Shown: one piece after another, positions 10,269 through 18,506 of the stretch
Numbering within the stretch: the stretch's first letter is position 1
How the letters are laid out: every line of letters starts with the position of its first letter
Assembly (NCBI RefSeq): GCF_001424305.1
Contig: NZ_LMPD01000005.1
Location: 186,001 to 250,000 of the forward strand
Reading direction: 5' to 3'
Source: Pedobacter sp. Leaf176
GTDB lineage: Bacteria; Bacteroidota; Bacteroidia; Sphingobacteriales; Sphingobacteriaceae
Length of the DNA: 64,000 nt
Made by a program: the position numbers and the translations under genes
The notes under the pieces: generated by a model
Told to the model about the DNA's origin: nothing
Database searches by the model: none
The model's input: only the letters and a program-made list of their open reading frames with translations

Positions 10269-11693
10269 CTAATTCTGTTTTTTATTAAAAATTTTATTAA
10301 AAACCTGCTTATACTGGTTGATATCAAACAGTGCGGAATCAGCAGTTGCCTTATAGGTGAGGAATATTGCTAACGGTGTCAAAATGATAAAAGCAATCCA
10401 CATCCCAAAGATGGGGTTAATAGAACCTTCCCTGGCAGATTTTTCAGCTACGGTAGTTACAATATGATAAACCAGGAAAAAGGAAATCGCAATAACAACA
10501 GGTAAACCCATACCACCTTTTCTAATAATGGCACCCAGGGGTGCACCAATGAAAAAGAGCAAAATACATGAAGCGGCAAGCGTAAATTTTCTTTGGTATT
10601 CTACACTTGTAAAAATTATTTCTCCTCGTAAATCCTCATCCCGCGGACCACTATTTGCCAAATTTTGCGTGATTACGGTTACAGTATTGGATGCGTTCTG
10701 AATACTGGATAACCTTGAACCGTTTGGAATGCTTTTCAAAATATTATTATAAATTTTCTTTGGTGTCACTTTAAGCTTTGAATAACCTAATGCGATGTTA
10801 TTTTGCTTAAAGTTATTTGCTAAACTTTTGCCCGTGTTTCGATAAAAGGTATCTATTTGTTTAGTAAGCGAGTCGCGCTTCCTTACAATTCCTTTCAAAC
10901 TGAGCATGACCGTGCTATTTCCAAAGGCACCCTGGTCAGTTTTCTGCATATCAAAGGACTCCATACTGAACTTAGGTTCCGTTTCCTTAAATCGACTCCT
11001 TGATAAAATCTGCCTGGGATTATACACACCGCTACTGCTCGATTGTTCTTCGTAGGTCACTCCATTTTTAAGGTTAAAGATTAAGTACTTACCGTCTTTA
11101 GACTTTTTCATCTCCCCTTCTTTTGCCATTATGATTTTAGGAATTCCATTAGTGCCTTTATGGTCGTAAATCATGATACCGAACATTTTGCCGTCGGCGT
11201 CTTTACTGTCTACCCTAATGGAATAGTCGGGAATGCTGTTATTGAAGACACCAGGCTTAATTAAAAAGGCAAGTTTTTTATTCCGCACATCATACATCAA
11301 AGAATAAAACTTAAGATTTGCTTTGGGCAGAATATAATTTGAGAAAAAAAAAGACCCAACAGTAAGGCAAAGGATTAAAATAACCAGGGGCTGCATGGCT
11401 TTCTGAAGTGAAATACCGGCCGATTTTATGGCGACAAGCTCATAGTTTTCACCAAGTGTACCAAAAGTCATAATGGAAGAAAGCAGCACCGAAAGTGGCA
11501 ATGCCATGGATATCTGAACCATGGATTGATAGTACATCAATTCGAGTATGGTGTACCATTCAAAGCCTTTGCCAATTAAATCATCTACATATTTAAAGAG
11601 GAAAAACATTAACAGAATAAACATTACCACAAAGAAAGTGGCAATAAAAGGCCTGATGAATGTTTTTATAACCAGAAGGTGTATCTTTTTCAC
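10269..11693 (-). CDS. LptF/LptG family permease (YjgP/YjgQ)
   Basis: This is a membrane component of the lipopolysaccharide exporter, which with the LptB ATPase extracts LPS from the inner membrane. The 474-residue protein has the family architecture: about three N-terminal membrane helices (within residues 10-125), a large periplasmic beta-jellyroll region (about 130-375), and three C-terminal helices (about 376-460). The N-terminal segment around LSSIMTFGTLGENYELVAIKSAG contains the conserved coupling helix that contacts the ATPase. I cannot separate LptF from LptG with confidence. It lies 29 bp after the START-like gene in the same direction, so the two may be cotranscribed. Confidence 0.92.
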   Translation of the reverse strand: MKKIHLLVIKTFIRPFIATFFVVMFILLMFFLFKYVDDLIGKGFEWYTILELMYYQSMVQISMALPLSVLLSSIMTFGTLGENYELVAIKSAGISLQKAMQPLVILILCLTVGSFFFSNYILPKANLKFYSLMYDVRNKKLAFLIKPGVFNNSIPDYSIRVDSKDADGKMFGIMIYDHKGTNGIPKIIMAKEGEMKKSKDGKYLIFNLKNGVTYEEQSSSSGVYNPRQILSRSRFKETEPKFSMESFDMQKTDQGAFGNSTVMLSLKGIVRKRDSLTKQIDTFYRNTGKSLANNFKQNNIALGYSKLKVTPKKIYNNILKSIPNGSRLSSIQNASNTVTVITQNLANSGPRDEDLRGEIIFTSVEYQRKFTLAASCILLFFIGAPLGAIIRKGGMGLPVVIAISFFLVYHIVTTVAEKSAREGSINPIFGMWIAFIILTPLAIFLTYKATADSALFDINQYKQVFNKIFNKKQN

Positions 11694-11722
11694 CTTACAA
11701 AGGTAAACAAAGCATAGAAATA

Positions 11723-12103
11723 TTACGCACCTAAAACGCTTATCAGGTAATCAATCTGGTTATCCCAGATTAATTTTTTTTCTGCAAGCAGTTCATCAGT
11801 AGAGAAATCAGTAATCGAAAGTGCAACATCATTGGTTAGTTCATCCTGCACAATTTCCATTTCGAAATAACATTGTGGTTCGTCATCGAGCCATTTAAAC
11901 TTAACCAGCTTATTTTCTTTTATCGAAACCAGCTTTGCTTTTTGTTCCTCGTCATCCCAGGTGAAAGTATAAACCTGATCGCGGAAATTCACATCATCAG
12001 CAAACCATTGTGATAAGCCATTCGGCTCACTTATAAAACTATACAATATTCGTGGCGACGATTTAACCTCGTACTCTAGCGTAAATTTTTTCTTTTCTGC
12101 CAT
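11723..12103 (-). CDS. START-like domain protein (SRPBCC/AHSA1 type)
   Basis: This 126-residue soluble protein has the START/SRPBCC helix-grip pattern: an N-terminal strand (KFTLEYEVKSSPRILYSFIS), the LSQWFADDV segment, repeated strands with WDDEEQ and KFKWLDDE, and a long C-terminal amphipathic helix. Similar proteins in Bacteroidota are annotated as START-like; their ligand is unknown. It sits directly upstream of the LptF/LptG gene and is divergent from the tRNA, with 137 bp between. It is the last gene of the chromosomal backbone on this side. Confidence 0.85.
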   Translation of the reverse strand: MAEKKKFTLEYEVKSSPRILYSFISEPNGLSQWFADDVNFRDQVYTFTWDDEEQKAKLVSIKENKLVKFKWLDDEPQCYFEMEIVQDELTNDVALSITDFSTDELLAEKKLIWDNQIDYLISVLGA

Positions 12104-12176
12104 GTTAATTCATTACCAGAATAAATTCCGGACTACTTTTTTTTATTTTATTTTTCTAAAGAAAGGTAATTTATTC

Positions 12177-12184
12177 TATATTTG
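12177..12184 (+). promoter_or_regulatory. -7 promoter element of the tRNA gene
   Basis: TATATTTG is an exact match to the Bacteroidota -7 consensus TAnnTTTG. It lies 56 bp upstream of the mature tRNA. I see no clear -33 TTTG at the expected spacing, so the assignment rests on the -7 element and its position. Confidence 0.5.
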
Positions 12185-12240
12185 CAACTCCAAAAAATAA
12201 CCACCTAAATATTTGATAATATAAGCAAATATTTTTGCCC

Positions 12241-12314
12241 GGCGGGGTAGCTCAGATGGTTAGAGCGCAGGATTCATAACCCTGAGGTCGGCAGTTCGAT
12301 CCTGCTCCCCGCTA
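12241..12314 (+). tRNA. tRNA with CAT anticodon (tRNA-Met type)
   Basis: The cloverleaf can be traced by eye: acceptor GGCGGGG with CCCCGCT (one G-U pair), D-arm GCTC/GAGC, anticodon loop TTCATAA with CAT at 12275-12277, and T-arm GGCAG/TTCGATC/CTGCT. One A-C mismatch closes the anticodon loop. CCA is not encoded. It lacks the three G-C pairs next to the anticodon loop that mark initiator tRNAs, so it is probably elongator Met or Ile(CAU). The recombinase gene ends inside it on the other strand, making its 3' part the likely integration site. Confidence 0.95.
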
Positions 12315-13887
12315 CCGAATCGGCAAAAGAGGCATAATCCAGAGATAATTCTGGTATGCCTCTTTTCTTTTTACTGATAAGTTGCTGAAAATAAGCTATA
12401 TACAAAAACACTAAATTTATTTCAGTGGTTCGAACTTTATCATTTTTCTTATCATAACTCATACCACTAGGGAACAGTAATGTTTGGAGTTGTTGCTTAG
12501 TATGGTAATCACCAGAAAGCCAGTTTAAAGGTAGCTGAGTGGCATATTCTATAGCCAACCTAACGCATTTTAAAAGGTTCGAACTTTTATTAGACAGGAT
12601 GAGCAAATTCCGCTCAATTTCTCTTTTTTCGTCCGAATATTTCTCATGGTACTTTGTGTAAAGTTCCTGACTTATATCTTCTTCAATATATCTTTCCTCT
12701 AATCGCTCCACCTTCTTCTTCACTTCTCTGTGGCTGTTCTCCAACTCTAAAAGATCCGCTTGCTTATTTTGAGTCAACTGGTTAAATGTTGCAGCAACCT
12801 GCTCAACCAATAGTTCTATATATTCCTTGGCAATGTCAATTTTAAAGAAATCAAGTATGTCTGCAAATCTGGAATTAAGAGAATCAGCATTTTTGTTATT
12901 ACAGCAAGCTTTGGTTTTGCATTTATAATAATGTATATTCTTTTTGCGTGCGAGGTAGCCACTCAACGGCTTCCCGCATTCGGCACATACCATAAAGCGC
13001 TTCAAAGGAATGTGCACATTTTCTTCATTTAGTGAAAAACCATGGGGAATCTTATCTAGCATACCGTTAACCTTTAAGAAAAGTTCCCTGCTAATTAATT
13101 TCTCGTGATTGCCCACAACCACTTGTCCCTCCAACATATTGTGCACCATCAAGCCACAATAGAATGGATTTCTAAAGATTTCTGAGATACGCTGATGAAT
13201 CAATTTTAGTCCTTTAGCCGCCAACCTATCGCGAATTACCTCATTTGACACATTTTCATAAGCTTTCCATTCAAAGGCCTGACGAATGAGCCTTCCCTTC
13301 CCATTTATAACAATCTGCCTTTTGTTCTTCGATCTGTCAATCTCAAATCCTAAAGGGGGATTAGTCGGCCAATCACCACGCAGTAACATCTCTTTTATAC
13401 CAGCACTACATTTTTGCTTTCTCAATTGATTGTCAAACTCGCCAAACAGGAACAACAACTTTTGTTGCATCTGACCCGAAGCACTCGAGGTATCAATAGG
13501 TTGTGTTACGGAAATTATTTCTATACCTAAGCGCCTCAATTCTCCGCTAAGCCAGATTGAGTTGTCATTTCTTGAAAACCTCTCCAGACTATACACTAAG
13601 ATAGAAGATATTTTTCCTTTGAATTTTTTCACGAAAGAAAGCATGGCGGTAAATTGCTTTCTCTCATCGTTCTCAGCGCTTTCGTAGGTTCCCCCAAACT
13701 GAGCGGCAATATTAAACCCAAATTTCTCTGCGTATAGCATACATGCCTTCAATTGGGTTCCCAGGCTTAAATTATCAGCCTGTTCTTTACTACTAACCCT
13801 TGTATAGATAACGCATTCCAAGCTTTTGGAAACTTTTTTATTTTGTTTCCCTTTTGCAAATGAGTCGAAAAAAAAGATGTCTGACAT
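12274..13887 (-). CDS. large serine site-specific recombinase
   Basis: This is the probable integrase of the element. The 537-residue protein has an N-terminal resolvase domain with the YTRVSS motif (catalytic serine near residue 32) and the LERFSRN segment. A recombinase domain follows, then a zinc ribbon beginning CAECGKPLSG near residue 300, and a coiled-coil of about residues 370-425. These match large serine integrases. The C-terminal 13 residues (VAGSRIELPTSGL) are an antisense reading of the tRNA, and the residues before them read through the terminator hairpin. The natural end may therefore differ in the excised circle. Confidence 0.92.
   Translation of the reverse strand: MSDIFFFDSFAKGKQNKKVSKSLECVIYTRVSSKEQADNLSLGTQLKACMLYAEKFGFNIAAQFGGTYESAENDERKQFTAMLSFVKKFKGKISSILVYSLERFSRNDNSIWLSGELRRLGIEIISVTQPIDTSSASGQMQQKLLFLFGEFDNQLRKQKCSAGIKEMLLRGDWPTNPPLGFEIDRSKNKRQIVINGKGRLIRQAFEWKAYENVSNEVIRDRLAAKGLKLIHQRISEIFRNPFYCGLMVHNMLEGQVVVGNHEKLISRELFLKVNGMLDKIPHGFSLNEENVHIPLKRFMVCAECGKPLSGYLARKKNIHYYKCKTKACCNNKNADSLNSRFADILDFFKIDIAKEYIELLVEQVAATFNQLTQNKQADLLELENSHREVKKKVERLEERYIEEDISQELYTKYHEKYSDEKREIERNLLILSNKSSNLLKCVRLAIEYATQLPLNWLSGDYHTKQQLQTLLFPSGMSYDKKNDKVRTTEINLVFLYIAYFQQLISKKKRGIPELSLDYASFADSVAGSRIELPTSGL
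12325..12366 (+). terminator. strong hairpin terminator after the tRNA
   Basis: A 12-bp perfect stem (AAAAGAGGCATA with TATGCCTCTTTT) continues inward with CCAGA/TCTGG around a 6-nt loop and ends in T-rich sequence. It starts 10 bp after the tRNA. The same bases are translated on the minus strand as the near-C-terminal part of the recombinase frame. Confidence 0.88.
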
Positions 13888-13939
13888 AAATAATACTTCT
13901 TTTTATTACACTATAAGATACTAATAATCAATTAATTTA

Positions 13940-14128
13940 TCAAGTTTTTTGATCCTTTTTTTCACTTGCATTAAAAATGATTATAGACATTTTTTTGATA
14001 GTAAGGATCACATCCTTAGCCTGCTGCTCGGTAAAATGTGAAAACATTTGCTTTGAAAGCACCTCTTCGATCGTTAGATCATGCTGGCGCACAATAGTTT
14101 CTATATTTAAATCAAACTCCATATCCAT
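13940..14128 (-). CDS. small hypothetical protein next to the recombinase
   Basis: A 62-residue acidic-to-neutral protein lies 52 bp upstream of the recombinase in the same direction. The frame is open further upstream to 14251, but the ATG at 14128 (MDMEFDLNIETIV) gives a helical, soluble protein, whereas the upstream extension is cysteine- and phenylalanine-rich and looks non-coding. Its size and place would suit a directionality factor or small regulator, but no helix-turn-helix is evident and this is only inference from position. Confidence 0.5.
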   Translation of the reverse strand: MDMEFDLNIETIVRQHDLTIEEVLSKQMFSHFTEQQAKDVILTIKKMSIIIFNASEKKDQKT

Positions 14129-14306
14129 GACGTTTATTTTGAGTAACAAATATTTTTCGAACGGTATTCTGAAGAATAACAGGATTGGATAATCACATTT
14201 AATTACGCTCCTGTTAGAAATAGATGCAAATAGGCATAACCTGGGGTGCATCTATCATTAATGTACTCGCATTTTGAGATGAGCACATGAGTCTCCTGTT
14301 AATAAT

Positions 14307-14981
14307 TTATCTTTGCAAATCTGAATGATCTATTGCCAAAGATTCAATTACGCCATCGCGGATTACCTCAAATCCCGCTACACTATCTGTATTGTATATC
14401 GCGACTGTTTTTGGTGGCCAAAGTTTCGGGTCGTTTGTTTTATCCCAGTCAATCCCAATGCCTGATGGATAATAATCCCAGTTTTCCCAGGCTCTCTCTT
14501 TAATTAAAAGTCCGTCGTAACCCAGTACCCTTGTAAGATATTCATTACGGTTACCTTCCCAGTCCATCCCATAGCAGAGCAGATCAGCAACCTTGTAAAA
14601 ATCAGAGAGCTGGTCATCGTGCCGGTGATTTAGGTATCGCTCGGAAACTCCTGCGCACAGCAAAATACTCCGGACGCGAGATGCGTCCAGAGCTTTGTCA
14701 GCATCCAAAATGCTGGCATCCTTGCTGAGTGTTATCTTATAGATTTTGGCATATCCAAGATTATCAAACCCCGATTCACCTTTCAATCTTGACTTCTGGA
14801 GTACGAGATGGCTAAAAAGGCAGGCGGCGTCCTCACTTATTGAAGTATAAAATGCATTTCCGAGAGTGAGAGCGTTCCAGCCAACTCCTTTACCGGACTG
14901 GATGTTTATTTTCCCACCGTCCAGTCCAAGCGAACCATGATAAAGTGCCAGCAATTCTGGGTTTATTTCCTTTACTTTCAA
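14307..14981 (-). CDS. possible ADP-ribosyltransferase-fold protein (DUF3990-like)
   Basis: This 224-residue protein is not a clear member of a family I know well, but it shows features of the ADP-ribosyltransferase fold. These are LYHGSLG near the N-terminus (the H/Y strand), GNAFYTSISEDAACLFSH at about residues 41-58 (the Y/S-T strand and following helix), and YDGLLIKER near residue 155. DUF3990 proteins have a similar order. A glutamate in the expected catalytic position is not certain. Its start overlaps the stop of the methylase gene by 4 bp, so the two are translationally coupled. It could act as a phage-type modifying enzyme or a toxin; both are inference. Confidence 0.5.
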   Translation of the reverse strand: MKVKEINPELLALYHGSLGLDGGKINIQSGKGVGWNALTLGNAFYTSISEDAACLFSHLVLQKSRLKGESGFDNLGYAKIYKITLSKDASILDADKALDASRVRSILLCAGVSERYLNHRHDDQLSDFYKVADLLCYGMDWEGNRNEYLTRVLGYDGLLIKERAWENWDYYPSGIGIDWDKTNDPKLWPPKTVAIYNTDSVAGFEVIRDGVIESLAIDHSDLQR

Positions 14982-15802
14982 ACTCCAAATTCCGTCTTTA
15001 GGTCTATCGGGTAGTTAGCTGTTAGCACCTCCGTCTTGCTTTTCTGCTTTCCTCCTTTTGCATTAACGGAAACCTGTTGCTTTACCGACCATTGATGCCA
15101 GCCATGTTCTTTGGCATATTTTTCCAATATTGGAGATGGGTAGGAAGAGAGCAAAAACTTGCCTTTTATTCCGGCCAGTAAAAAAAGAAGGGCTTCAAAA
15201 TCCCCTTCAGAATAACCGTCATAGTGACCACAGTCAGAGTTGTAGTAGGGCGGATCACAGTAAAAGAAACTATCTGCGGTATCGCGGCTTGCGATGATGT
15301 AAAGCGCATCTGCGCATTCTATCTGGCAGTTCTGGAGCCTGATAGCCATTTCTTCAACAAATCCTTCTTTCTTGGAATTTATTTTTTTTGTTGTGGTATT
15401 ACCTGATTTATCATATCCCCAACTGCTGTCAAGCTGCGAAGAAAAGCTCTGTGATGAAGTCAACCAGACTGCCCATGCCCTTTTTACCTCCGAAAACATA
15501 TCCGGATTGTTATAGATCACCGAAGCCTTTCTGTGCAGATCCCTGGAATGAAGAGAGATCCTGATCTCCTTTTCTAGTGAAGTAAAATCCTCCTTCGCTA
15601 CCCTATAAAAATTCATCAGTTCTTTATTGGTATCATTAATTACCTCAACCTTTGATTGTTCTTTAGCAAAGAATACCGCCGCGCCACCAATAAAAGGCTC
15701 ACAATAAAGCACATGCGGCGGAATTACCGAAACAATGCGCCTGGCTAATTTTTGCTTACCCCCATAATAGCTTATGGGGGTTCTTAATTTTAGTTTGGTC
15801 AT
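14978..15802 (-). CDS. DNA adenine methylase, D12 class
   Basis: The enzyme transfers a methyl group from S-adenosylmethionine to adenine N6 in DNA. Near the N-terminus it has YYGGKQKLARRIV and the AdoMet-binding EPFIGGAAVFFAK. The catalytic DPPY is at about residues 183-186. The length (274) is normal for a Dam-like enzyme. No matching restriction endonuclease lies beside it, so it is best seen as an orphan methylase that could protect the element from host restriction. It overlaps the ART-like gene by 4 bp and lies 5 bp after the 66-residue gene at 15808. Confidence 0.92.
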   Translation of the reverse strand: MTKLKLRTPISYYGGKQKLARRIVSVIPPHVLYCEPFIGGAAVFFAKEQSKVEVINDTNKELMNFYRVAKEDFTSLEKEIRISLHSRDLHRKASVIYNNPDMFSEVKRAWAVWLTSSQSFSSQLDSSWGYDKSGNTTTKKINSKKEGFVEEMAIRLQNCQIECADALYIIASRDTADSFFYCDPPYYNSDCGHYDGYSEGDFEALLFLLAGIKGKFLLSSYPSPILEKYAKEHGWHQWSVKQQVSVNAKGGKQKSKTEVLTANYPIDLKTEFGV

Positions 15803-15807
15803 AAATT

Positions 15808-16008
15808 CTAATACAAGTCGTCAATGCTTAAATCAACTTTTTCACCCTCAATCATTACCGACACCCTGCACTTGATATCGGGCGTAGCCATACTTTCTAC
15901 CTGAAAGCGCTTGCCGTTTAAGTTATATAGCAGGTGATCTTCCTTAAGATCAAGGGTAACCCATCCGCTTGCGCGGATGCGGTCTATCTTAGCTAAAAGC
16001 TTTCTCAT
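15808..16008 (-). CDS. small hypothetical protein
   Basis: A 66-residue protein, predicted to be mostly beta strand (WVTLDLKEDHLLYNLNGKRF), with basic N-terminus and acidic C-terminus (LSIDDLY). It lies 5 bp from the methylase and 23 bp from the 287-residue gene, in an evident leftward operon. I do not recognise its family. The tight spacing supports that it is translated. Confidence 0.55.
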   Translation of the reverse strand: MRKLLAKIDRIRASGWVTLDLKEDHLLYNLNGKRFQVESMATPDIKCRVSVMIEGEKVDLSIDDLY

Positions 16009-16031
16009 TTTTTCTTTGCTGTTACAAAAGA

Positions 16032-16895
16032 TTATCTTCCTATTTCCTCGCTTTGGGAGGTATCACCATCCCGCTGGTTTTCCCATGGAAACCGCTCTTC
16101 TGTATTGCTGGCATCGATTTCGCTTTTTTGGGAAGTTCTTTGCTCAGCCGAGGCCGTGCTTTCTTTTTGCTCTTCTTTTTTAGGAAAGATTTCATCCTGG
16201 CGGATAATGGCCATGTTCTTATCATAAACATCAAGTCCCTTAAACTGGGGATTCGCGGTTACCATTACAGCAACGGCTTTCTTACCCACCATCATCTCGG
16301 CCGGTGCCAGATGGCCACTTCTCAGCATTTTCATCATACCATCCTTTCCAAGTTCAGTAAGACCCTTGAACGGATATTTGTCTATGGCATCAGATAGCTC
16401 AAACTTGAATTCGGGGTAGAATTTTTTCAGGGGATGATTCCCGTAGGCATCCTGAACATCAAGGTTGAGCTTAAACCAAACCTTTTTCTTTTCCGAACCC
16501 TCACTGTTTTCCAATTTGGTGTAAACATCCCGTTCAAGTGAGTTCCCAGAGAGTAGTTTATAGGCCTGTAGCACCGTAATCCGGTTGTCCCTTTCCAGAT
16601 CAAAGATTTGTCTGATAGGCAAGGCACTTCCGGCCTTATTCAGAGTTACCTCATAATCGTTCAGAAAATACATATCGCTCTGCTTGGAGCGGTTGAAATT
16701 CAGCATGAACCTGACCTGATCGGAACCAATTGCAGGATTCTTTTTGGCGTTGGCAGATGTGTAGCTTTGCGTAACTCCGAGGGTAAAAGCAGGGAGTTCC
16801 CTGGAAATTGCTGATTCAAGAACATCGTTAAGTTTTGTTCCAAAGCCCAGATAATCCAGGCTCTTTTTTAGATAATCCAAATTTTGTTCATTCAT
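16032..16895 (-). CDS. uncharacterised conjugative-element protein (287 aa)
   Basis: This soluble protein belongs to a type often seen in Bacteroidota conjugative elements, close to the DUF3945/DUF4099 group, but I cannot name a precise family. Residues 1 to about 210 form one conserved region, including QVRFMLNFNRS, PIRQIFDLERDNRIT and KKVWFKLNLDV. The C-terminal 60 residues are low-complexity, rich in Glu, Ser and Lys, and probably disordered. It precedes other accessory genes in the same leftward operon as the DUF4099-like and ArdC-like genes. Its role is unknown; a link to transfer or anti-restriction would be inference from context. Confidence 0.7.
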   Translation of the reverse strand: MNEQNLDYLKKSLDYLGFGTKLNDVLESAISRELPAFTLGVTQSYTSANAKKNPAIGSDQVRFMLNFNRSKQSDMYFLNDYEVTLNKAGSALPIRQIFDLERDNRITVLQAYKLLSGNSLERDVYTKLENSEGSEKKKVWFKLNLDVQDAYGNHPLKKFYPEFKFELSDAIDKYPFKGLTELGKDGMMKMLRSGHLAPAEMMVGKKAVAVMVTANPQFKGLDVYDKNMAIIRQDEIFPKKEEQKESTASAEQRTSQKSEIDASNTEERFPWENQRDGDTSQSEEIGR

Positions 16896-16915
16896 AAGAA
16901 TATATTATTAATTAA

Positions 16916-17233
16916 TCAAAATAGGCTAAGCTGTCGCTCAGGCTGGGGAGGGCTATAGCCATTTTCCCGGGCGAGGTGTTCGCCAAGGGAGATTGCCAGT
17001 TCCTCGATGGACGCATATCCGCAATCCTTTAAAAAAGCAGAAAAGAGAAAATGTGACCGGTAGCCGGTACCGGATATAATATTGGAATCTGAGCGAAACT
17101 CCAGGTGTACAACGGTTGGCTCTTTTTCATCATTTCTTTTGCTGGGCCAGTTGTACACATAATTGACATTGACATCGAATCCAAATACCCGGATATCGAG
17201 ACTTATATCCTGTTTGAAAATTTCTGGAATCAT
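16916..17233 (-). CDS. hypothetical protein (105 aa)
   Basis: A 105-residue soluble protein with no recognised domain. It has a strand-rich first half (LDIRVFGFDVNVNYVYNW) and a helix toward the end (ASIEELAISLGEHLARENG). The ATG at 17233 fits the operon layout, with 20 bp to the next gene downstream and 11 bp from the upstream one. A rightward frame at 17105-17365 overlaps it but lies against the direction of all neighbours and is rejected. Confidence 0.6.
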   Translation of the reverse strand: MIPEIFKQDISLDIRVFGFDVNVNYVYNWPSKRNDEKEPTVVHLEFRSDSNIISGTGYRSHFLFSAFLKDCGYASIEELAISLGEHLARENGYSPPQPERQLSLF

Positions 17234-17244
17234 GGGAATGGATT

Positions 17245-17694
17245 TTACCGGATTTGCAAAGGCCTTAGATTAGTCCTAAATCCGGTGATCTTACAAAACC
17301 TATTAAGTGAAAAGAGTGATTCCGCACATGAAAATTCGCATGACTTAAAAGTGAAAATCACATGATGGGATAAAACCAGAAAAGTTGCGTCAAATCCTTT
17401 CAGCCATAGCGAAATCTTACAGGTTAATACGATTGCAGGCAGATCATCTCCGAATACAGTCACGAATTTCGCATTGGGGAATACCAAGCTGATGCGTATT
17501 ATACCTTCCGGAAGAGCAAGAAAACCAAACGTTGCCAGCGCGGCATCCCGAAATTTGACTGAGGTAGCATCCGACAGAACTTTTAGACAATCCCTTTTTT
17601 CATAAAAAAGATAAACGGTACGGATACATATCTCTGGCAGCCCGTAAGGAATCAGGTATGCGAAACCATCGCACATAACCCATTCTCTGTCCAT
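17245..17694 (-). CDS. hypothetical protein (149 aa), doubtful C-terminus
   Basis: The frame fills the gap between the genes at 16916 and 17697 almost exactly, with 2 bp to the upstream stop and 11 bp to the downstream start, which supports that it is real. The first 95 residues look like normal protein sequence (REWVMCDGFAYLIPYGLPE). The last 55 are rich in Phe, Cys and Ser and look less like coding sequence, so a frameshift or recent loss of an earlier stop is possible. I do not recognise a family. Confidence 0.5.
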   Translation of the reverse strand: MDREWVMCDGFAYLIPYGLPEICIRTVYLFYEKRDCLKVLSDATSVKFRDAALATFGFLALPEGIIRISLVFPNAKFVTVFGDDLPAIVLTCKISLWLKGFDATFLVLSHHVIFTFKSCEFSCAESLFSLNRFCKITGFRTNLRPLQIR

Positions 17695-17696
17695 AT

Positions 17697-18497
17697 TTAT
17701 CTAGATATGCCATGACTATAGCCGCGGCTATACTCGTTTTTGAACTCATCGAGTTCTCTCTGCTGCAACATCTCGTCTGAAATTGCGCCATCGTTTTTTT
17801 TCAATTCCAGGAATGCTGATTCAAAGCCTAGTGAAAAGGGAGTCTGATGAATACTTGAATCCATTATGGGAGCGAGATCTTTTAATAAAAAACCCGCGGC
17901 TTTACCGTCTTTCAAAAAAGTTAAGATAAGTGCTGTACGGCTGGCTACGATCCCCTTGGGCTCACTGGCCCTATGTTGAATCATCGTCCCATCGATTAGC
18001 TGCACAATGCGTCCTAGGGCAAAATCCTTACTTTTCTTTACATCTAGTTTCTCTCCGTTGATCTGAAATGGAACCTCTACCCCTTTTGGATCATAGGAAA
18101 TGAACTCCCTGGTTTCACTATCATATTCAAATACGATAGTCCTATTCGTGCCATCAGGAAAATTAATGGGTTTTGCAATATTCTTAACCTCTCCTGCGAC
18201 CAGCGCATCAGCTTCAACATCCAATAAATCCGGAGACAGTTTCGGCTCCTTGTAAATAGGATGCAATTTTATCTCGTGGAGACTATCTTCATCCAGGTTT
18301 AAGGATAGCTTAGCATCCAGGCTATCAATAGCAAAAGCCTCGCTGACCAGATTCTTTAGGTTCACTAAAGAAGTTCTCCTGCCCGAAAGAAGTGCAGCAA
18401 TGTCTGTGTCGTCCAATAAGTACCTGGTCCCGTCGTATAGCCCTAGCCTGGATAGCTCTGCAACGGGCAGGGCCTCCTCGATAATTATATTTTTCAT
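17697..18497 (-). CDS. DUF4099/DUF3945-like conjugative-element protein
   Basis: The N-terminal 40 residues (VAELSRLGLYDG, then IAALLSGRRTSLVNL) match the DUF4099 pattern found in Bacteroides conjugative transposon proteins. The rest resembles the DUF3945 region with FPDGTNRTIVFEYD, then LGRIVQLIDGT. The protein is soluble, 266 residues, and of unknown function. It lies 9 bp downstream of the ArdC-like gene in the same operon. The family call is from remembered motif pattern and is moderately sure. Confidence 0.65.
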   Translation of the reverse strand: MKNIIIEEALPVAELSRLGLYDGTRYLLDDTDIAALLSGRRTSLVNLKNLVSEAFAIDSLDAKLSLNLDEDSLHEIKLHPIYKEPKLSPDLLDVEADALVAGEVKNIAKPINFPDGTNRTIVFEYDSETREFISYDPKGVEVPFQINGEKLDVKKSKDFALGRIVQLIDGTMIQHRASEPKGIVASRTALILTFLKDGKAAGFLLKDLAPIMDSSIHQTPFSLGFESAFLELKKNDGAISDEMLQQRELDEFKNEYSRGYSHGISR

Positions 18498-18506
18498 AAA
18501 TTCGTT

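Noticed and set aside
16053..16397. 114-residue rightward frame inside the 287-residue gene
   Set aside because: It is antisense to a gene with better composition and operon spacing.
17105..17365. Rightward 86-residue frame between 16916 and 17694
   Set aside because: It overlaps two leftward genes, opposes the operon direction and has no recognisable domain.
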